IMG/VR virus record: IMGVR_UViG_3300007345_000067
Coordinates: 1 to 47,278 of that record
Origin: a virus
Length of the DNA: 47,278 bases
Direction: 5' to 3' (one strand)
Positions 42,260 through 47,278 of this stretch are shown here, in pieces (the first letter of the stretch is position 1; every line of letters begins with the position of its first letter). The notes beneath the pieces were generated by a model. That model saw only the letters and a list, made by a program, of their open reading frames with translations. It did no database searches and was not told the DNA's origin. The position numbers and the translations under genes are program-made.

Positions 42260-42866
42260 CCATGTACTTGAGCTTGTGAACATAATTGTAAGCATATTGT
42301 TGGCGGTATCCTTTAATACCCCAACCTAACCAATAGTAAGCAGCAACCATATATTGATCAACTGTCTTACCAGGACCTTCAAACTCAGGAAGGTAGCGCT
42401 GGAAAACGCTTTCGTTAATCATATATGCCGTTTGACCCTCAAGTGACGAGGGATCATAACCATATTTAGTAGCAAACTTACCAAGATTATTGTACCGTCC
42501 TATGCTGGTCCACTGAATAAGACCATAACCCCCACTATGGCAAGCGTGGTAAGGAACTCTAGCCCCTCCTTCGCAAATGTTGGGATGGAAGTTGCTTTCA
42601 GACTTAATATTCCCCATAATTGTTGCAAGGGCATTACGGTCGGAAATTTTTGTTTTTGTTTGGAGTTGTTTGAGGACGTATTGCTCATTCTTATTGCAGC
42701 CGGGGCATTTCCATTCTTTTTCTACTACTTCAAGCTTAATTGCTTTTTCTTTGTCAACGGAAACGTCAACTGCCGGAGGGGCTTTGATCTCACTAATACT
42801 TGGATAAGCACAAGCTGCTGAGATAGATCCAAGAAGAGCAGGAAAAAGAAGAATTTTTTTGATCAT
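42255..42866 (-). CDS. Phage tail lysozyme-domain protein with signal peptide
   Basis: Start at 42866 (MIKKILLFPALLGSISAACA); the longer frame from 42950 translates tRNA-Leu. Residues 1-20 are a probable signal peptide. From about residue 70 the chain matches the phage tail lysozyme fold: ALATIMGNIKSESNFHPNIC, with candidate catalytic Glu90, then GGYGLIQWTSIGRYNNLGKF, and the closing YMVAAYYWLGWGIKGYRQQY. This domain cuts peptidoglycan. With an export signal and a place outside the tail operons, it is more likely an endolysin than a tail spike. A TTAACA-18-TATAAT promoter precedes the tRNA-Leu and this gene. Confidence 0.82.
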   Translation of the reverse strand: MIKKILLFPALLGSISAACAYPSISEIKAPPAVDVSVDKEKAIKLEVVEKEWKCPGCNKNEQYVLKQLQTKTKISDRNALATIMGNIKSESNFHPNICEGGARVPYHACHSGGYGLIQWTSIGRYNNLGKFATKYGYDPSSLEGQTAYMINESVFQRYLPEFEGPGKTVDQYMVAAYYWLGWGIKGYRQQYAYNYVHKLKYMV

Positions 42867-42883
42867 AATAATTGTATAGTCAA

Positions 42884-42964
42884 TGCCCGAGAGAGGACTC
42901 GAACCTCCACGCCTTGCGGCAACAGATTCTAAGTCTGTCGTGGCTACCATTACACCACTCGGGC
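42884..42964 (-). tRNA. tRNA-Leu (UAG)
   Basis: Class II tRNA with acceptor GCCCGAG/CTCGGGC, anticodon stem ACAGA/TCTGT, loop CTTAGAA (UAG) and a long variable arm (GCCGCAAGGC). A TTAACA-18-TATAAT promoter lies just upstream (42982-43011). The lysozyme gene follows 17 bases later. CCA is not encoded. Confidence 0.9.
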
Positions 42965-42981
42965 TTGAGCAGTACCTTATT

Positions 42982-43011
42982 ATTATATCAGAGCAGGGTA
43001 CTGGGTGTTAA
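42982..43011 (-). promoter_or_regulatory. Sigma-70-type promoter of tRNA-Leu and lysozyme gene
   Basis: TTAACA (43006-43011), 18-base spacer, TATAAT (42982-42987), 17 bases before the tRNA 5' end at 42964. Confidence 0.7.
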
Positions 43012-43023
43012 TGGCCTTTACAA

Positions 43024-43263
43024 TTAGAAAGGAAGCACGTCGCCCGTAGCCTTAGGAACCTCAGGGACTGGGATCTCCTTAACCGCGTTTTCAATTAGTC
43101 CAGGGACCATCGCCGATACCTCAGCTGTAATTGCTTCTGTGACTTTAACCCGCGCTTTATCAGCTAACTCGGCGCGATTAGCGTATACATAAGCTCCGCC
43201 ACCAACAATAGCGGCCGAAGTGGCAAAAGAAAACAATGCCAGGACGTTGATAATACCTTGCAT
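43024..43263 (-). CDS. Small membrane-anchored protein (79 aa)
   Basis: Residues 1-28 (MQGIINVLALFSFATSAAIV, GGGAYVYA) are a membrane anchor or uncleaved signal, followed by an alanine- and glutamate-rich helix (ELADKARVKVTEAITAEVSA) and a proline-rich C-terminus (IPVPEVPKATGDVLPF). I have seen similar short proteins repeatedly in cyanophage genomes as hypothetical genes. A hairpin (GTTAAAG-CTAA-CTTTAAC, 43274-43291) lies just upstream of the start. Function unknown. Confidence 0.65.
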   Translation of the reverse strand: MQGIINVLALFSFATSAAIVGGGAYVYANRAELADKARVKVTEAITAEVSAMVPGLIENAVKEIPVPEVPKATGDVLPF

Positions 43264-43273
43264 AATATGCTTA

Positions 43274-43291
43274 GTTAAAGCTAACTTTAAC
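43274..43291. promoter_or_regulatory. Inverted repeat near the 79-residue gene start
   Basis: GTTAAAG-CTAA-CTTTAAC, a perfect 7-base inverted repeat between tRNA-Thr and the gene starting at 43263. It could be an operator, a processing hairpin or a translation-control hairpin. Confidence 0.35.
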
Positions 43292-43300
43292 CGATTTTTA

Positions 43301-43374
43301 AGCCACTTGTCGGACTTGAACCGACGACCTACGGTTTACAAAACCGTTGCTCTATCCAGCTGAGCTAAAGTGGC
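43301..43374 (-). tRNA. tRNA-Thr (UGU)
   Basis: Acceptor GCCACTT/AAGTGGC, D stem GCTC/GAGC, anticodon stem ACGGT/ACCGT with loop TTTGTAA (UGU), T arm GTCGG-TTCAAGT-CCGAC. All stems pair fully. It follows tRNA-Asn by 3 bases, so they form one processed transcript. Confidence 0.93.
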
Positions 43375-43375
43375 A

Positions 43376-43449
<74 letters not shown>

Positions 43450-43710
43450 TTAGACAAATGCGTCAGGAGTTGATTCTCCTCGCATAAGGTCATATAAAGC
43501 TTTAGACCGTTTGTAGTGCTTTTCGTGATAGTCCATCCAAGCTTTAACTTCTGAAAGAATTTCTTCGTACGCTGCCTTAGGAGTAGTTTTTTCGTCGGTA
43601 AGATAGTCGCCAATAGCATCACCCATACGATCTTTACGCTGGGCTTCATACGTTGTTTTTGCAGCGTTGTGGGGATAGGAGTTAATAGACGGGTTGATTT
43701 CTTCAGTCAT
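43450..43710 (-). CDS. Conserved cyanophage protein (86 aa)
   Basis: A helical, charged 86-residue protein (MTEEINPSINSYPHNAAKTT, then DAIGDYLTDEKTTPKAAYEE, then VKAWMDYHEKHYKRSKALYD). The DAIGDYLTDE segment is a recurring motif in cyanophage proteins that I remember, but the role is not established. It shares a base with the upstream bilin reductase gene (stop/start overlap at 43710) and ends one base before tRNA-Asn. Function unassigned. Confidence 0.7.
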   Translation of the reverse strand: MTEEINPSINSYPHNAAKTTYEAQRKDRMGDAIGDYLTDEKTTPKAAYEEILSEVKAWMDYHEKHYKRSKALYDLMRGESTPDAFV

Positions 43711-44342
43711 TAGTATGTAAACAAAAAGTTGTTAACAAAGTCCTCTGATTTCTCTTCTCCAAAGTTAGACTTTAGATACCCAGCAACTGGATCGAGATCT
43801 CTCATGTATTTATCAAAGTTGGCATAGCGGTCAATAGTTTTGCCCTCAGGCCGATTTGAATAGAGCAGATGGGTGTAAACCCTCAAGTAATCTTTAAAGG
43901 TTTCTAGGTGGTTTTGAACCTCATCCGCAGTACATTTTACCACATATGCATGAGAAGAGAAATGGTTTCCAGGTTCAAAAAATCTTATATCAGTGTAAGT
44001 CCTTCTAAGAAATTTTGTTTCAAAAAGATAGTTGGGTTTAGGATGCTGAAAATCAAATACAATAATTACTTTCTTTTCAAAAAATCCCATTAGATCCATA
44101 CCAAAGCACGGCATACCGTAGGGCATGTACTCTGGCTCTGTATTTGGATAGATAATGTTATTGTAAATACAAGACTTATCTCCCCAAATCTCTGCTTCTC
44201 TAGACTTAAGAATATATCTCCCAGAATAGGTCTTTGCAGTTAGGTTTAATTTTTTGCCCTTCCAATCGGCCCAAGTCTCTTCTTCTGTCAGAGGAAGGAT
44301 GTCAAATAATGCCCTTTTGTAGTCTTTCCATAGATCTTTCAT
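43710..44342 (-). CDS. Ferredoxin-dependent bilin reductase (PebS/PcyX type)
   Basis: These enzymes reduce biliverdin with electrons from ferredoxin to give phycobilins for light harvesting. Start at 44342 behind a GAGG ribosome site; longer frames start without one. The family core is clear: MPYGMPCFGMDLMGFFEKKV at about 73-92, with FGMDLMGF, followed by VFDFQHP at 95-101. Cyanophages carry PebS, which makes phycoerythrobilin in one enzyme, and metagenomic phages carry PcyX. I cannot separate these by eye, so no symbol is given. It lies in an operon with small membrane proteins and a glutaredoxin-like gene. Confidence 0.88.
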   Translation of the reverse strand: MKDLWKDYKRALFDILPLTEEETWADWKGKKLNLTAKTYSGRYILKSREAEIWGDKSCIYNNIIYPNTEPEYMPYGMPCFGMDLMGFFEKKVIIVFDFQHPKPNYLFETKFLRRTYTDIRFFEPGNHFSSHAYVVKCTADEVQNHLETFKDYLRVYTHLLYSNRPEGKTIDRYANFDKYMRDLDPVAGYLKSNFGEEKSEDFVNNFLFTY

Positions 44343-44448
44343 AGGTACCTCTAGGGTAGTGAGTTTCGGGATTAGAATACAAAATGCTCGCTGCGGCCAC
44401 AAAAAGAGAGATTACAAATGTTGTGAAAATTGCCCCGGCTATATTCAT
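44302..44448 (-). CDS. Small membrane protein (48 aa) overlapping bilin reductase
   Basis: A 48-residue frame read from 44448: MNIAGAIFTTFVISLFVAAA, then SILYSNPETHYPRGTYERSM, ending RLQKGII. It starts inside the stop of the 65-residue gene with a 4-base ATGA overlap, a good sign of real translation. It ends 41 bases into the bilin reductase gene. One membrane helix at residues 3-22. The fit between coupling and start makes it plausible although short. Confidence 0.55.
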   Translation of the reverse strand: MNIAGAIFTTFVISLFVAAASILYSNPETHYPRGTYERSMERLQKGII

Positions 44449-44642
44449 TGCTCAAAACACCTCATTGCTTCAAAGCTAACATGAACGCATACAAACTCTT
44501 GCTTTGGTGGGTTAGTTAATCTGAACAAAGCCACTGTAACTAGAACAGTTTGCACAAGAAGAACGTAAAGAGTAATACGCTTTCTATGCTTATAGAACGG
44601 TGCATTGAGCTTATCAGACCAAGCCCAGTATTTTTTCCACAT
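44445..44642 (-). CDS. Small membrane protein (65 aa)
   Basis: A basic N-terminus (MWKKYWAWSDKLNAPFYKHR) precedes one membrane helix (ITLYVLLVQTVLVTVALF, about residues 23-41) and a Cys-containing tail (KQEFVCVHVSFEAMRCFEQ). Positive residues before the helix suggest the N-terminus stays in the cytoplasm. It is coupled to the glutaredoxin-like gene by a TAATG overlap and to the next small gene by ATGA. Function unknown. Confidence 0.6.
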   Translation of the reverse strand: MWKKYWAWSDKLNAPFYKHRKRITLYVLLVQTVLVTVALFRLTNPPKQEFVCVHVSFEAMRCFEQ

Positions 44643-44974
44643 TAAAAAATTCCTTGATCACTCATGTATTGAAGAGTCTCTTTCATAGACCCGATATGTT
44701 TCGAACCGAGGGTTACCTGAGGGTATGTCGCTTCGGCTCCAAACTCAGACTTAAACGCTTTTTCGCTAAAGTCTTTACCTAAAACATACTCATGGAACTC
44801 TCCTTCTAAGGACTTAAGAAGCATGGCCATTCGTTGACACTCTTGGCTACCATTAGAATAGATTACCGCAGTTAATTTGTCAGCCATCTTTTTCTCTACC
44901 ATTTTTCTTTGTTCTTGAGACCATACATAGTGTGTTTCGGTACCATCTTTGTGAATAATACTATATCTACTCAT
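44642..44974 (-). CDS. Glutaredoxin-like protein (110 aa)
   Basis: Residues about 34-110 follow the glutaredoxin fold: LTAVIYSNGSQECQRMAMLL, then a helix, then TYPQVTLGSKHIGSMKETLQ. The cis-proline TYPQV and the GSxK/HIG end are conserved. The usual CxxC active site reads SQEC, so only the second cysteine is kept; the enzyme may be monothiol or non-catalytic. A 33-residue N-terminal extension (MSRYSIIHKDGTETHYVWSQ) precedes the domain. Phage glutaredoxins usually serve ribonucleotide reductase. The start overlaps the previous gene by 8 bases. Confidence 0.7.
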   Translation of the reverse strand: MSRYSIIHKDGTETHYVWSQEQRKMVEKKMADKLTAVIYSNGSQECQRMAMLLKSLEGEFHEYVLGKDFSEKAFKSEFGAEATYPQVTLGSKHIGSMKETLQYMSDQGIF

Positions 44975-45170
44975 CGGTAAGGTGGTCGGCGCAGGCTAAA
45001 GTATCACAAGGAGGGCATACGGGATGAGCATGATCATAAAGATGATCTAAAATCTCACCGAGTTCAGTGTATCTTCTATTGTCCATTCGTTGTAAAGCGC
45101 ATAGCTGTTCTTTACGAACAATCGCCTCTACTTCTTGCCATTGCTGATTAGTCACGTTGCCTCCAGTCAT
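44967..45170 (-). CDS. Small cysteine-rich protein (67 aa)
   Basis: Read from the ATG at 45170 (MTGGNVTNQQWQEVEAIVRK), which overlaps the upstream 105-residue gene by 23 bases. The C-terminus holds three closely spaced cysteines (VCPPCDTLACADHLTDE) preceded by His residues (LYDHAHPVCPPC), a possible zinc site. It overlaps the glutaredoxin-like gene by 8 bases. No family is recognised; the metal site is an inference from spacing. Confidence 0.6.
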   Translation of the reverse strand: MTGGNVTNQQWQEVEAIVRKEQLCALQRMDNRRYTELGEILDHLYDHAHPVCPPCDTLACADHLTDE

Positions 45171-45465
45171 CGGGTTTTTCTTGTTGAAACCATTCAACAA
45201 TCTCATCAGCACTTGAAAATCCAGACTTATGATTTGATGGGTCTGGATCCCCAAGCCCCATTTTATTCATAAAATCGTCCATGCTTCCTTCTGCCATGTC
45301 TGGGTTCATGGCCTTACGTCTTGCTTTCTTAAGCATTTCATTGGCCGTAGTATTAGCTTTTGCAAGCTTATTTGACCATATCATATCATCAAGGCTTACT
45401 TGTTCTCCGCTAACAATTCTGTTACAAATCGATTCCAATCTGAGTCGGTATTGAGTTGAAAGCAC
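45148..45465 (-). CDS. Conserved cyanophage protein (105 aa)
   Basis: A 105-residue protein: helical N-terminus (MLSTQYRLRLESICNRIVSG, SLDDMIWSNKLAKANTTANE), a Met-rich middle (MAEGSMDDFMNKMGLGDPDP) and a C-terminal FSSADEIVEWFQQEKPDDW. I remember similar proteins in cyanophages without known role. An ATTTAAAG element, one base from the late motif, lies 34 bases upstream (45492-45499). It overlaps the next gene by 23 bases. Confidence 0.65.
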   Translation of the reverse strand: MLSTQYRLRLESICNRIVSGEQVSLDDMIWSNKLAKANTTANEMLKKARRKAMNPDMAEGSMDDFMNKMGLGDPDPSNHKSGFSSADEIVEWFQQEKPDDWRQRD

Positions 45466-45491
45466 TAAGTTTCTCCGTAATCAATAATAAA

Positions 45492-45499
45492 CTTTAAAT
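45492..45499 (-). promoter_or_regulatory. ATTTAAAG element upstream of 105-residue gene
   Basis: One-base variant of GTTTAAAG, 34 bases from the ATG at 45465. It is the only such site in the metabolic region and is less certain. Confidence 0.35.
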
Positions 45500-45503
45500 C
45501 AAT

Positions 45504-45926
45504 CTAGTACTCATAGGTCTTTTTTACCCAGCGTTTTAACGCTTCGTATCTTTCTTTCCAGGTAATTTGACTTTCGTTGGTAATTAGTACTCCGTGAACA
45601 AATGTAATTGTTTTTCGAGGAAAAGCAGCATAATGAGCATCCCACTTTGCCGGATATACCTCGAGTGTCTGAGTGATGTCCACAGGGGCTATTCTACCCC
45701 TATTACCATTCGGAACAGATTTAAATAGTTCCCAAGGAGAACTCCGATTTTCTTCTGGAACTTCTATGATGTCATAAGTTCCATCATAATTTATCCCATA
45801 CAACTCACCAACTGGACTTAACCAAAAGTCCATCATTAAACACTCCAACCCCTTTGTCTGGAGATCTCGATTATAAAACCCAGGTCCTAGATCATAGGAA
45901 CAATGGATTGTGTCGTACATGCCCAT
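45504..45926 (-). CDS. Conserved cyanophage protein (140 aa)
   Basis: Begins MGMYDTIHCSYDLGPGFYNR when read from 45926; a start 6 bases later is also possible. Longer frames would overlap the 71-residue gene more. The phrase YDTIxCxYxLxxPxF followed by QTKGLECLM and a YDGTYD strand is a pattern I recognise from cyanophage hypothetical proteins. Later segments have FVHGVLITNESQITWKERYE. The overlap with the upstream gene is 35 bases. Function unknown. Confidence 0.65.
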   Translation of the reverse strand: MGMYDTIHCSYDLGPGFYNRDLQTKGLECLMMDFWLSPVGELYGINYDGTYDIIEVPEENRSSPWELFKSVPNGNRGRIAPVDITQTLEVYPAKWDAHYAAFPRKTITFVHGVLITNESQITWKERYEALKRWVKKTYEY

Positions 45927-46107
45927 GGCTTGAAATTTGTTGTGATTGAGGTACGTCGTTCCAGTGCCTGATTGCGTTTGCAACAATGGCAATATTAGTA
46001 ATTAAGTAAGTTAGGAATATAAACGTTCGAATAATAGCAACTTTATCAGACTCTTTGTCGCAATTTGAGGCTTTTTCCCCGAGGGCTTTACACCAAATCT
46101 TCCACAT
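45892..46107 (-). CDS. Small membrane protein (71 aa)
   Basis: MWKIWCKALGEKASNCDKES precedes a membrane helix (AIIRTFIFLTYLITNIAIVA, about residues 24-43) ending in NAIRHWND. This layout and the MWKIW...KALGEKAS...IRTFIF...NAIRHW pattern occur in a small cyanophage protein family I remember as uncharacterised. The start shares a base with the stop of the 26-residue gene (TAATG), so translation is coupled. It overlaps the next gene by 35 bases. Confidence 0.65.
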   Translation of the reverse strand: MWKIWCKALGEKASNCDKESDKVAIIRTFIFLTYLITNIAIVANAIRHWNDVPQSQQISSHGHVRHNPLFL

Positions 46108-46187
46108 TATTTTTTAACAGGCCAAGTAATTTCTAAAGTAGTTGCCAATAAAACTATAAAAGAAAAAATAAATATTGTAGATATCAT
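46107..46187 (-). CDS. 26-residue membrane microprotein
   Basis: An 81-base frame (MISTIFIFSFIVLLATTLEI, ending TWPVKK) fits exactly between two larger genes. Its start overlaps the stop of the HExxH gene by 4 bases (ATGA) and its stop overlaps the start of the 71-residue gene by 1 base (TAATG). Double coupling in this tight packing argues for a real gene. The product is a single hydrophobic helix with a short basic end, likely a membrane peptide. Confidence 0.6.
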   Translation of the reverse strand: MISTIFIFSFIVLLATTLEITWPVKK

Positions 46188-46849
46188 TTAATATATCCTT
46201 CTTCCTCCAACCATTTTTTAGTAAGAGGAGTGGGCGGAAAGACTTCCCACATCTTACCAGCGGCGCATGCTTTTAATGCTTCCATTGTCATTGATTCTGT
46301 TTTCCCTGCCCATGTTGCTTCGGCTTCCCACGGTATAGCGTGAGGAGGATAAGTACGCTCAACCATTGTACGCCAAATCATAGGAACTTCTTCTTCTGGT
46401 TTAATGATGGCAATAAGACTATTTTCAATAGTCCCAGCCATACAATCTTGAGCTGCATGCCATCCTTCATGACGCATGACGCTCATCAGAGTAGATTGCG
46501 AATCCATATGTTCTTCGTTTAGAAAAAAAGTGTTGGAAACAGTATGATATACTCCGCGATGGTTTACTGGGAAATATTTTCCTGGCGCTAGAAAAACCAC
46601 AACTCCGACTTTAGTAAGGGATACGAGCATGTTGTTGAATTCATTATCAATGCTAGAATAATCAACAGAGGGATAATGCTTACGAATATCTGCAATATCT
46701 CTGATTTGTTTGACATTATCGGTACATTCTCTAACGATCATACAACCCATTGCGTCGTACGTTTTGTACCCTTTAATCTTTTTCTCATTTGCAAAAACAA
46801 CGCTAGGAAGCAAAGTGATCACGCCTAAATAAAGAAGAAGTTTTTTCAT
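46184..46849 (-). CDS. Exported HExxH metallopeptidase-like protein (221 aa)
   Basis: Start at 46849 (MKKLLLYLGVITLLPSVVFA); the longer frame from 46945 translates the tRNA-Leu gene. Residues 1-20 are a signal peptide with cleavage after VFA. The sequence MSVMRHEGWHAAQDC around residue 127 holds the zinc metallopeptidase motif HExxH (His127, Glu128, His131). A later WEAEATWAGK could give the third ligand Glu. Cysteines at several places may form disulfides in the periplasm. I recall it as a conserved hypothetical protein in cyanophages. A role in envelope processing or lysis is inferred, not shown. Confidence 0.72.
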   Translation of the reverse strand: MKKLLLYLGVITLLPSVVFANEKKIKGYKTYDAMGCMIVRECTDNVKQIRDIADIRKHYPSVDYSSIDNEFNNMLVSLTKVGVVVFLAPGKYFPVNHRGVYHTVSNTFFLNEEHMDSQSTLMSVMRHEGWHAAQDCMAGTIENSLIAIIKPEEEVPMIWRTMVERTYPPHAIPWEAEATWAGKTESMTMEALKACAAGKMWEVFPPTPLTKKWLEEEGYIK

Positions 46850-46866
46850 AGTTTGTTTTGTAAACA

Positions 46867-46951
46867 TGCGAGTAGGGAGACTTGAACTCCCACGGGCACA
46901 ATGCCCAACAGATTTTAAGTCTGGTGCGTCTACCGATTCCGCCATACTCGC
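46867..46951 (-). tRNA. tRNA-Leu (UAA)
   Basis: Class II tRNA. Acceptor GCGAGTA/TACTCGC, anticodon loop CTTAAAA (UAA), long variable arm with GGGCATTGTGCCC, T arm GGGAG-TTCAAGT-CTCCC. The outer pair of the anticodon stem (C-T) is a mismatch. The HExxH gene begins 17 bases later. Confidence 0.9.
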
Positions 46952-46956
46952 TTGGT

Positions 46957-47026
46957 AGTCTCAACGGGACTTGAACCCGTGTCTACACCGTGAAAGAGTG
47001 TTGTCCTAACCACTAGACGATGAGAC
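46957..47026 (-). tRNA. tRNA-Glu (UUC)
   Basis: Acceptor GTCTCAT against TTGAGAC with a mismatch at the last pair, anticodon stem ACACT/GGTGT (one G-T pair) and loop CTTTCAC (UUC), T arm ACGGG-TTCAAGT-CCCGT. Part of a five-tRNA array at the right end of the window. Confidence 0.88.
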
Positions 47027-47032
47027 CTTAGG

Positions 47033-47104
47033 TGGGAAATGCTAGATTCGAACTAGCGACCTCTGCGTTATCAGCACATTGCTCTACCACTGAGCTAATC
47101 TCCC
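47033..47104 (-). tRNA. tRNA-Ile (GAU)
   Basis: Acceptor GGGAGAT/ATTTCCC, D stem GCTC/GAGC, anticodon loop CTGATAA (GAU), T arm GCTAG-TTCGAAT-CTAGC. The outer anticodon-stem pair is a mismatch. It directly abuts the CCA end of tRNA-Ser. Confidence 0.9.
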
Positions 47105-47198
47105 TGGCGGAAGTGGTTGGATTCGAACCAACGGATACATTATAGCATGTATCAAGGGATTAGCAATCCCCAGCATTAAACCGCTCTGCCACACTTCC
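47105..47198 (-). tRNA. tRNA-Ser (GCU) with encoded CCA
   Basis: Class II tRNA. Acceptor GGAAGTG/CACTTCC, anticodon loop TTGCTAA (GCU), a long variable arm (GATACATGCTATAATGTATC), T arm GTTGG-TTCGAAT-CCAAC. After discriminator G comes a genomic CCA, the only clear case in this array. Confidence 0.92.
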
Positions 47199-47203
47199 GT
47201 AGG

Positions 47204-47276
47204 TGCTCCTTGCGTGGATCGAACACGCCTCAGGCGAATTATGAGTTCGCTGCATTCACCAGATTGCTAAAGGAGC
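47204..47276 (-). tRNA. tRNA with CAU anticodon (Met, or Ile read via modified C)
   Basis: Acceptor GCTCCTT/AAGGAGC, anticodon stem GCGAA/TTCGC around CTCATAA (CAU), T arm GCGTG-TTCGATC-CACGC. CAU can mean elongator Met or, when modified to lysidine, Ile (AUA). The sequence alone does not decide. Confidence 0.88.
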
Positions 47277-47278
47277 AA

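Noticed and set aside
42867-42950. N-terminal extension of the lysozyme gene
   Set aside because: It translates part of tRNA-Leu(UAG).
46850-46945. N-terminal extension of the HExxH gene beginning MAESVDAPDLKSVGHC
   Set aside because: It is a translation of the tRNA-Leu(UAA) gene; the signal peptide start at 46849 is the natural one.

Overview
This window is about 47 kb of a double-stranded DNA phage genome. It is best read as a marine cyanophage with a contractile tail (myovirus-like). The evidence is a tail sheath gene, a portal, a protease/scaffold, a major capsid protein and a long set of tail-fibre genes, next to photosynthesis- and carbon-linked host-type genes: plastocyanin, a small transaldolase, a CP12-like protein and a ferredoxin-dependent bilin reductase. 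There are also ten tRNA genes. The virion genes are not T4-like. The portal, protease, decoration protein and two connector/tail-completion proteins look Mu-like. The DNA polymerase is a family A enzyme that resembles mitochondrial DNA polymerase gamma. From memory, that polymerase has been described in the Synechococcus phage S-TIM5 lineage, so a relative of S-TIM5 is my best guess; no database was searched.

Layout. Positions 1-17612 (minus strand) hold tail fibres and adhesins: a LamG/SPRY protein cut by the window edge, a LamG plus glycine-rich adhesin, a fibre with ten VGIGT-type repeats and several YTK- or AGEIAVNY-type fibre proteins. They are followed by a probable tail tube, the portal and three unknown genes. 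Positions 17675-23266 (plus) hold three unrecognised probable virion genes of 1285, 274 (leucine-rich-repeat-like) and 310 residues. Positions 23263-24755 (minus) are an island with a dCMP-deaminase pair and two small unknown genes. Positions 24836-34781 (plus) hold tail-chaperone-like genes, sheath, protease/scaffold, decoration protein, major capsid protein, a terminator, then head-completion and tail-terminator-like genes. Positions 34774-47276 (minus) hold replication, host-takeover and auxiliary metabolic genes, many very small genes and the tRNAs.

Regulation. The 8-mer GTTTAAAG (often TTTGTTTAAAG) lies 28-53 bases upstream of the first gene of most virion operons on both strands and is a candidate phage late promoter element. 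The replication, metabolic and tRNA region instead shows TTGACA/TATAAT-like host promoters, for example in front of the DNA polymerase. Genes within operons are tightly packed with ATGA, TAATG and TGATG overlaps. Those overlaps support several microproteins of 26-53 residues that a simple length cutoff would miss.

How the genes may work together (inference from families). Bilin reductase, plastocyanin, transaldolase and CP12 would keep light harvesting and electron flow going while pushing host carbon from the Calvin cycle to the pentose phosphate pathway, giving NADPH and ribose for nucleotides. The dCMP deaminase and glutaredoxin-like protein would feed nucleotide synthesis for the gamma-like polymerase. 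The lysozyme-domain protein would help open the cell. No terminase, psbA or RNA polymerase gene is visible here.
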